A stretch of 19,217 bases of DNA. Origin: a bacterium (lineage in GTDB: Bacteria > ARS69). Position numbers and translations under genes: made by a program. Under the pieces are notes generated by a model. It made no database searches. It was given only the letters and a program-made list of their open reading frames with translations, and had not been told where the DNA came from. Location of the stretch: contig JALGZO010000661.1 of NCBI GenBank assembly GCA_025774865.1, forward strand, positions 1 through 19,217. Reading direction: 5' to 3'. Positions 14,503 to 19,217 of the stretch are shown piece after piece (position 1 is the stretch's first letter; each line of letters opens with the position of its first letter).

Positions 14503-16106
14503 ATGCGGTACACCCCGAACGTCGTCGGCTCGGCCGGCGCGTTCATCGTGGCGGAGAGCGCCAGGCCGAGGACATCGCGCGTCTGCCGCGGATCGATGAT
14601 GCCGTCGTCCCAGAGGCGCGCCGTCGAGTAGTAAGGGCTCCCCTCCCGCTCGTACTTCTCGAGGATCGGCCGCATGTACTCCTCCTGCTCGGCCTCCGAC
14701 ATCGACTGGCCCTTCGCCCGGAGCTGCTCGACCTTGACCGTGCGCAAGACGTTCGCTGCCTGCTCCCCGCCCATTACGCTGATCCTCGCGTTCGGCCACA
14801 TGAAGAGGAAGCGCGGCGAGTAGCCGCGACCGCACATACCGTAGTTGCCGGCCCCGTAGCTGCCGCCGACGATCACCGTGATCTTCGGCACCCGCGCGTT
14901 CGCGACGGCGTGCACCATCTTCGCGCCGTCCTTCGCGATGCCACCGTACTCGGCGTCCTTGCCGACCATGAAGCCCGTGATGTTCTGCACGAAGAGCAAC
15001 GGAACGCCGCGCTGCGCCGCGAGCTCGATGAAGTGCGTCGCCTTGAGCGCGCTCTCCGAGAAGAGGACACCGTTGTTCGCGAGCACCGCGACGGGGTAGC
15101 CGTGGATGTGGCCGAATCCGGTGACGAGGGTCGTGCCGTAGCGCGCCTTGAACTCGTGGAAGCGGGATCCGTCGAGAATACGGACGAGGATCTCGCGCGC
15201 GTCGTAGGCCTCGCGGAGGTCGCGTGGGAGGATCCCCAAAAGCTCTTCGGGATCGTACCGCGGCGCCTCCGGCTCGGCTCGCACGACCGGCACCGGCTTC
15301 GTCTGATTCAGATGCGAGACGATCTCGCGGCAGATCGCGATCGCGTCCTGATCGTCCTCCGCGAGGTGATCGGCCACACCGGAGATCCGCGTGTGCACGT
15401 CGCCGCCGCCGAGCTGCTCGGCGGTGACCTCCTCTCCGGTCGCGGCCTTCACGAGGGGCGGACCGCCGAGGAAGATCGTCCCTTGCTGCTTCACGATGAC
15501 CGCTTCGTCGCTCATGGCCGGCACGTACGCGCCCCCGGCCGTGCACGATCCCATGACGGCGGCGACCTGGGGGATTCCTTCGGCGGACATGCGCGCCTGA
15601 TTGTAGAAGATGCGTCCGAAGTGCTCTCGATCGGGAAAGACCTCGTCCTGGAGAGGAAGAAACGCGCCGCCGGAATCCACGAGGTATACGCACGGAAGAC
15701 GATTCTCCAGCGCGATCTCCTGCGCGCGCAGGTGCTTCTTGACCGTCATCGGGAGATAGCTGCCGCCCTTCACGGTGGCGTCGTTCGCGATGATCATCAC
15801 CTCGCGGCCGAACACGCGCCCGATGCCAGTGACGACGCCCGCACACGGCGCCGCCCCGTCGTAGAGGCCCCACGCCGCGAGCGGCGACATCTCGAGGAAC
15901 GGACTGCCCTCGTCGAGAAGGGCGTCGATACGGTCCCGGACGAAGAGCTTGGCTCGCCTCTCGTGCCGCTCGCGGGCGGCCGCACCACCGCCTTCTCGCA
16001 CCTCGGCCAGGCGATCGGCGAGTTCCTTCGCGAGAGCCACGTGGTGGGCGGCTCTGGCCTTGGCCTGGTCGGTCGACGAATCGACGTGGGTCTCGAGGAT
16101 TTCCAT
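14499..16106 (-). CDS. Methylcrotonyl-CoA carboxylase beta subunit (carboxyltransferase)
   Basis: The 535-residue protein transfers CO2 from biotin to 3-methylcrotonyl-CoA. It has both carboxyltransferase crotonase-like halves: [19 protein letters not shown] (54-72), the acyl-CoA oxyanion loop [16 protein letters not shown] (186-201), and in the second half [20 protein letters not shown] (336-355), [17 protein letters not shown] (374-390) and [20 protein letters not shown] (414-433), followed by [16 protein letters not shown]. These phrases match MCC beta rather than propionyl-CoA carboxylase, and the length matches (about 535). There are tandem ATGs at 16109 and 16106; GGAG spacing (6 nt) favours the second. 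First gene of the five-gene operon, about 90 nt after rsgA. Known names elsewhere are liuB or mccB. Confidence 0.95.
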   Translation of the reverse strand: MEILETHVDSSTDQAKARAAHHVALAKELADRLAEVREGGGAAARERHERRAKLFVRDRIDALLDEGSPFLEMSPLAAWGLYDGAAPCAGVVTGIGRVFGREVMIIANDATVKGGSYLPMTVKKHLRAQEIALENRLPCVYLVDSGGAFLPLQDEVFPDREHFGRIFYNQARMSAEGIPQVAAVMGSCTAGGAYVPAMSDEAVIVKQQGTIFLGGPPLVKAATGEEVTAEQLGGGDVHTRISGVADHLAEDDQDAIAICREIVSHLNQTKPVPVVRAEPEAPRYDPEELLGILPRDLREAYDAREILVRILDGSRFHEFKARYGTTLVTGFGHIHGYPVAVLANNGVLFSESALKATHFIELAAQRGVPLLFVQNITGFMVGKDAEYGGIAKDGAKMVHAVANARVPKITVIVGGSYGAGNYGMCGRGYSPRFLFMWPNARISVMGGEQAANVLRTVKVEQLRAKGQSMSEAEQEEYMRPILEKYEREGSPYYSTARLWDDGIIDPRQTRDVLGLALSATMNAPAEPTTFGVYRM

Positions 16107-16123
16107 CATCGGCTCCAGGTGAC

Positions 16124-16146
16124 ACGGGAGTCGGAATCGCTCCCGT
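16124..16146. other. Stem-loop between rsgA and the MCC operon
   Basis: ACGGGAG (16124-16130) and CTCCCGT (16140-16146) form a 7-bp perfect stem with a 9-nt loop in the 89-nt spacer. It is 15 nt upstream of the MCC beta ATG. No U-run follows on the minus strand. It may separate rsgA transcription from the operon or act in the operon leader; neither can be decided from sequence. Confidence 0.4.
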
Positions 16147-16195
16147 TTACCAGTACCAGACGGGTCCGGAGAGGTCCAGGAGAGCCGCCCACGCC

Positions 16196-17278
16196 TCAGC
16201 CGGCGCGGATCTCGTCCATCAGGACCAGGTAGCTCTCGAGCCGATCGGGCAAGATCTCTCCCACTGCGACCGCTGCGGGCACCGCACAGCCTTCGTCGCC
16301 CCGGTGGCGACAATCCGAGAATCGGCAGGACTCGGCCGCACGCGCGATCTCGGGGAAGAACTCGCGAAGGGCGGCGGCGGTCGGGGCGTGCAGCGAGAAC
16401 GAGCGCACGCCGGGCGTGTCCACCACGGCTCCGCCGAACGGAAAGCGATAGAGCGTGGAGGCACTCGTCGTGTGCCGCCCCTTGCCGACGCGCCCGTACA
16501 CCTCCTGCGTATGGATCTTCAGCTCCGGGGCGAGCCGATTCAAGATCGACGACTTGCCGACGCCGGACTGGCCGGAGAAGACCGCCGTACGGTCTCGAAG
16601 AACCTCGACCAGGGCTTCGATCCCCTCGCCGGTCACCGCGGAGACCGGGAGGCACGGGAAGTCGAGGTGTCGATACGGGGCCAGAAGTCGGTCGGCTTCG
16701 CCGGGACCGATTCCGTCGATCTTGTTGAGCACGAGCACCGGCTCGAGGTCGCCCTGTTGTATCGAGATGAGATAGCGGTCGACGAGCCGAGGCTTGAATG
16801 GCGGCTCGACGGCGGACGCGACGATCACTCCGAGATCCACGTTCGCGCAGATCACGTGCTCTTCGCCGCCGCGCCGCCCGCGGACCAGGCGCGTACGGCG
16901 CGCCTCGACCTCGGTCAGAACGAAGGGCTCCTCGTCGTCCGAGAGGTAGCGCACCCGATCGCCCACGACCACCGGACTGGCGGGGGTCCGCGGGCCTCGC
17001 GTCGACTTTCGGAGAATGGTGAGGACGGGCTCGCCGCCAGACTCCGGCTGCACGAACGCTTCGCGACCCCGGATCGAAACGACCTGGCCGCTGCGCACGT
17101 CGCCTTCGACCTCGGAGCGTGAGGCCTGGTCCGGCACCACATCCACGTTGTCACGGCCCCGCAGGATCTTCTCGCGCCGGGACTCTTCGTCCACCGCGTC
17201 GTCGTCCGCGTGAACCTTGCGCCGACCCGGTCCCCGCCGGACGGAGCGACCGACCTGCTTTCGTTTGCGCTTCTTCAA
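16196..17278 (-). CDS. rsgA: Ribosome small-subunit-dependent GTPase RsgA
   Basis: The roughly 360-residue circularly permuted GTPase helps late maturation of the 30S subunit. The domains in order are a very basic N-terminus (KKRKRKQ), an OB-fold (about 60-120, [18 protein letters not shown]), then the GTPase with permuted motifs: G4 NKID (185-188), G5 VSAVTGEG (212-219), G1 GQSGVGKSS (236-244), G2 GRHTTSAS and G3 DTPGVRSF (287-294). The C-terminal zinc-binding set is Cys318, Cys323, His325 and Cys331 ([14 protein letters not shown]). TTG 17278 is preferred because GGAGAG stands just upstream and the product then begins with the usual Lys/Arg-rich tail; a TTG at 17329 would add 17 residues without a good site. 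About 40 residues more than E. coli RsgA lie ahead of the OB-fold. Confidence 0.95.
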   Translation of the reverse strand: MKKRKRKQVGRSVRRGPGRRKVHADDDAVDEESRREKILRGRDNVDVVPDQASRSEVEGDVRSGQVVSIRGREAFVQPESGGEPVLTILRKSTRGPRTPASPVVVGDRVRYLSDDEEPFVLTEVEARRTRLVRGRRGGEEHVICANVDLGVIVASAVEPPFKPRLVDRYLISIQQGDLEPVLVLNKIDGIGPGEADRLLAPYRHLDFPCLPVSAVTGEGIEALVEVLRDRTAVFSGQSGVGKSSILNRLAPELKIHTQEVYGRVGKGRHTTSASTLYRFPFGGAVVDTPGVRSFSLHAPTAAALREFFPEIARAAESCRFSDCRHRGDEGCAVPAAVAVGEILPDRLESYLVLMDEIRAG

Positions 17279-17282
17279 AGTT

Positions 17283-17288
17283 CTCTCC
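17283..17288 (-). promoter_or_regulatory. Ribosome binding site choosing the rsgA TTG start
   Basis: GGAGAG on the minus strand ends 4 nt before TTG 17278 (its GGAG core 6 nt before). The alternative TTG at 17329 has no comparable site. Confidence 0.45.
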
Positions 17289-17549
17289 GCGGCCGGACCC
17301 CCGCCCAGCCGCCCGAATCTTCGAGCCAACGCCCCGAGGATTCAAGCGCGGTTCCGGTCCGATCCTTGCGGCAGACCGAGCGGGACCACCCACCGGACCG
17401 CCGCGGTGGCACGCTAGCCGCTCCGGGCGGGGGTCTTTCCGGCGACGACCCGACCCGCGCTGTCCCGAACGCGAGCAGGAGGATCGAAGGTTGAACACGG
17501 GACGGCGACCATTCCGCCCCCGGGAAGGGATCCGCCGAGCATTGGACGG

Positions 17550-17559
17550 GTGAGCTCAC
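17550..17559. promoter_or_regulatory. 10-bp palindrome upstream of the Smr gene
   Basis: GTGAGCTCAC is a perfect palindrome 21 bp before the Smr ATG. It would fall within the spacer of a very weak promoter TTGGAC-18-CATGAT (17543-17548 and 17567-17572, approximately), so it is a plausible operator site. Short palindromes also occur by chance. Confidence 0.2.
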
Positions 17560-17580
17560 TTAGACCATGATTCCCTTGTC

Positions 17581-17868
17581 ATGAGCGACCCGTCCGAGGG
17601 GGATGCCGTCGAGCTGCCGCTCGACGGCATCCTCGACCTCCACACGTTCCGCCCGCGCGACGTACCGGACGTCGTGTCCGAGTATCTCCGCGCGTGTCGC
17701 GAGCGGGGAATCTTCCGGATCAAGATCATCCACGGGAAGGGCATCGGCGCGCTGCGCGAGACCGTGCACCGAATGCTCGAGTCGCGTGACGACGTCGAGC
17801 GGTTCCGGATCGACTCGGAGTCGGCGTCGGGCTGGGGCGCCACTCTCGTCGATCTCGAGCCCGATTGA
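17581..17868 (+). CDS. Stand-alone Smr-domain protein
   Basis: The 95-residue protein is little more than one Smr domain: LDLHTFRP (18-25, the DLH motif), a helix with DVPDVVSEYLRACRERG, then IKIIHGKGIGALRE (the HGKG/HGRG motif) and a closing helix and strand (GATLVDLE). Smr domains in this group bind nucleic acid, and some nick or cleave DNA or RNA; the exact role of stand-alone bacterial forms is not settled. ATG 17581 is the only start in frame and has no Shine-Dalgarno sequence in front of it. The SDR gene begins 33 nt after its stop, so they may be co-transcribed. Confidence 0.88.
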   Translation: MSDPSEGDAVELPLDGILDLHTFRPRDVPDVVSEYLRACRERGIFRIKIIHGKGIGALRETVHRMLESRDDVERFRIDSESASGWGATLVDLEPD

Positions 17869-17901
17869 GTGCCTCGCGGCGATGGCCCTGAAGGGCGGCG
17901 G

Positions 17902-18954
17902 ATGAGCGACGTCGTCGGGGTCACGGGCGCATCCGGATTCATCGGGTCGCACATCGTCCGTGAGCTCCTGGAAGGCGGCACCCGGGTTCTCGGCACCGTC
18001 CGCCGCCCGAGTGAAGTGGCGCACCTGACCGCCCTCCCCGGTGCGCCGGATCGGCTCGAGCTCGCCACCGCCGACTTGCTCGACGAGGACGCGTTCGACG
18101 ACCTCGTCGTGCGGTGCGACTCCGTGATCCACACGGCCGGCCCCTACACGCTGGACGTGAAGGACCCCGTGCGGGATCTCGTGGAGCCGTTCGTTGCCGG
18201 CACGCTGAACGTCTTGCGGGCCGGCCGGGAGTCCGGCCGGGTGAAGAGGGTCGTTCTCACGTCGTCGATGGCGGCCATCACCGACGAACCCGACCCGAAG
18301 CACGTCTATACGGAGAAGGACTGGAACGTTCGCTCCTCCCTGAAGCGCAATCCGTACTACTTCGCCAAAGTCAGCGCGGAGCGCGCCGCGTGGGAGTTCA
18401 TGAAGCGTGAAGGCCGCGACGCGTTCGAGCTCGTGGCGATCAACCCGTTCCTCGTGATCGGACCTTCGATGATCCCCGCGCTCAACACCTCGAGCCGCAT
18501 CTTCGCCGAGCTGCTCAACGGAAACTATCCGGGGCTCATGGACTTCGCGTGGGGGATGGTGGACGTACGAGACGTCGCGACCGCCCACGTTCGGGCCCTC
18601 GAGGCCGAAGGCGCCTCCGGGCGCTACCTCTGCGCGGCGGAGACCGTCACGATGCGGGAGCTCGTTCGTCTGCTCGACCAGCACGGCTACGAAGCTTCTG
18701 CGCGGATCAAGTTCAACTTGACCGGTCCCGTGGGCGGGTTCGCGGTGAAGCTCGCGTCCTGGCTCCGACCGAGGGGAACCGGGGCGTACCTTCGCAGCCA
18801 CGTGGGCCGAATCCCCCGCTTCGACAATGGCAAGATCCGCCGGGAGCTCGGAGTGGAGTTCCGGCCCGTCGAGCGATCCATCCTCGACACGATGGAGAGC
18901 CTCGAGCACTGGGGCCACGTTCCACGGCGGACATCGCCCGCGCAATCGGCCTGA
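17902..18954 (+). CDS. NAD(P)-dependent extended-SDR reductase/epimerase, dihydroflavonol-reductase-like
   Basis: The 350-residue protein has the Rossmann NAD(P)-binding motif TGASGFIGSH (8-17), DSVIHTAGPY (73-82), the catalytic Ser in LTSSMAAI (119-126) and the YxxxK pair Tyr152-Lys156 in PYYFAKVSAE. It continues with AINPFLVIGPSM and VDVRDVATAHVRAL, both usual in the dihydroflavonol-4-reductase/aldehyde-reductase branch of extended SDRs. In bacteria such proteins reduce assorted aldehydes or ketones; I cannot name the substrate. ATG 17902 is chosen over GTG 17869 because homology begins at MSDVVGVTGASG; the ribosome site is weak (GGGCGG). It lies in the same direction as the Smr gene, 33 nt after it. 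Confidence 0.9.
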   Translation: MSDVVGVTGASGFIGSHIVRELLEGGTRVLGTVRRPSEVAHLTALPGAPDRLELATADLLDEDAFDDLVVRCDSVIHTAGPYTLDVKDPVRDLVEPFVAGTLNVLRAGRESGRVKRVVLTSSMAAITDEPDPKHVYTEKDWNVRSSLKRNPYYFAKVSAERAAWEFMKREGRDAFELVAINPFLVIGPSMIPALNTSSRIFAELLNGNYPGLMDFAWGMVDVRDVATAHVRALEAEGASGRYLCAAETVTMRELVRLLDQHGYEASARIKFNLTGPVGGFAVKLASWLRPRGTGAYLRSHVGRIPRFDNGKIRRELGVEFRPVERSILDTMESLEHWGHVPRRTSPAQSA

Positions 18955-18986
18955 CTCGAGGCGGTCGGGGCCATAGCGCGCACCCC

Positions 18987-19016
18987 TTGTCTCGCGGTAC
19001 TCCATCCCGGGATAAT
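18987..19016 (+). promoter_or_regulatory. Sigma70-like promoter for the exported protein at 19061
   Basis: TTGTCT (18987-18992) and GATAAT (19011-19016) are separated by 18 bp. The -10 matches five of six and the -35 four of six consensus positions. The transcript would begin near 19023, giving a leader of about 38 nt to ATG 19061. It is the best promoter match in the window. Confidence 0.5.
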
Positions 19017-19060
19017 TCTCATGTCGGCGCGATGAGCCGTCACGAGCCGGAGGCATTGAA

Positions 19061-19217
19061 ATGCGCCAGTTCAAACACGTCCTGGTCGGATTGGCAGCGA
19101 TTGCGGCCGTCCTTCCCGCGGGCCCCACCCCGACCCGGGCTGGACCCTGGGAGATCCACGTCTTTCTCAGCGACTCCGACAAGTCCTACACGTTCAACAC
19201 CTCGACCCCGTGGGTAG
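19061..19217 (+). CDS. Exported protein of unknown function, C-terminus cut by window edge
   Basis: ATG 19061 opens a frame that is still open at the window end, showing 52 residues. GGAGG lies 7 nt upstream. The N-terminus MRQFKHVLVGLAAIAAVLPA is a signal peptide (Arg/Lys, then a hydrophobic Ala/Leu/Val core), with likely cleavage after the TRA at 25-27. The visible mature part, GPWEIHVFLSDSDKSY, resembles no family I recognise. It has its own promoter and is separate from the SDR gene. Confidence 0.7.
   Translation, partial: MRQFKHVLVGLAAIAAVLPAGPTPTRAGPWEIHVFLSDSDKSYTFNTSTPWV

Larger units (their letters stand above)
17279..17580. other. 302-bp divergent spacer between rsgA and the Smr gene
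   Basis: No gene is supported here; the frames crossing it are Arg/Pro/Gly-rich and have no recognisable protein. It must hold the rsgA promoter and that of the Smr gene. I note CCACCG/CGGTGG (17390-17395 with 17404-17409, 8-nt loop) and a perfect 10-bp palindrome GTGAGCTCAC at 17550-17559. No clear sigma70 promoter could be placed. Confidence 0.5.

Noticed and set aside
13708-16125. Extending the hydratase gene upstream to an 805-residue protein
   Set aside because: The extra part is the wrong frame of MCC beta; crotonase homology begins at GTG 14502.
14910-16232. Long plus-strand frame opposite MCC beta
   Set aside because: Antisense shadow of a highly conserved enzyme.
17119-17553. Small coding frames across the rsgA-Smr spacer
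   Set aside because: Arg/Pro-rich translations on both strands without ribosome sites or known domains; typical of GC-rich non-coding DNA.
1-19217. CRISPR array, tRNA or rRNA genes, insertion sequence or phage genes
   Set aside because: No spaced direct repeats, no cloverleaf, no transposase or integrase motif and no terminal inverted repeats were seen.

Overview
The window is a GC-rich bacterial chromosomal segment holding thirteen recognisable genes. The extracellular nuclease ends in a FlgD/Ig-like sorting-type tail of the kind common in Candidatus Eisenbacteria, Krumholzibacteriota and other FCB-like lineages. With the high GC this suggests such an uncultured phylum, but that is an inference. 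I see no phage, insertion sequence, CRISPR array, tRNA or rRNA.

Layout. (1) 1-5479, minus strand: an alpha-glucan phosphorylase (glgP), ATP-dependent PEP carboxykinase (pckA), a damaged AmpG-like MFS transporter missing its middle, and a DUF4920 lipoprotein cut by the window edge. Transcription runs leftward from glgP. (2) 5733-7211, plus: a cytosolic-looking right-handed beta-helix protein. (3) 7554-8738, plus: the ATPase core of transcription terminator Rho, whose usual RNA-binding N-terminus is replaced by about 100 residues rich in Arg, Gly and Ser. (4) 8773-10710, minus: a secreted endonuclease/exonuclease/phosphatase-fold protein convergent with rho. (5) 10768-16106, minus: a five-gene operon for the lower leucine pathway, followed downstream by the nuclease gene. 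Its order is MCC beta, methylglutaconyl-CoA hydratase, MCC biotin carboxylase, MCC biotin-carrier piece, HMG-CoA lyase. All four internal junctions are 4-bp start/stop overlaps. (6) 16196-17278, minus: ribosome-assembly GTPase RsgA. (7) 17581-18954, plus: a stand-alone Smr protein and an SDR-family reductase. Then, behind its own sigma70-like promoter, comes an exported protein cut by the right edge.

How the genes fit together. The operon in block 5 turns 3-methylcrotonyl-CoA into acetoacetate and acetyl-CoA. Isovaleryl-CoA dehydrogenase, which would supply the substrate, is not in the window. glgP and pckA are both central-carbon genes (glycogen mobilisation; oxaloacetate to PEP) and probably share a transcript. 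Rho and RsgA are housekeeping.

The points most worth a second look are the Rho without a visible cold-shock RNA-binding domain, the MCC alpha subunit split inside its BT domain at a GTGA overlap, and the internal deletion in the AmpG-like gene.
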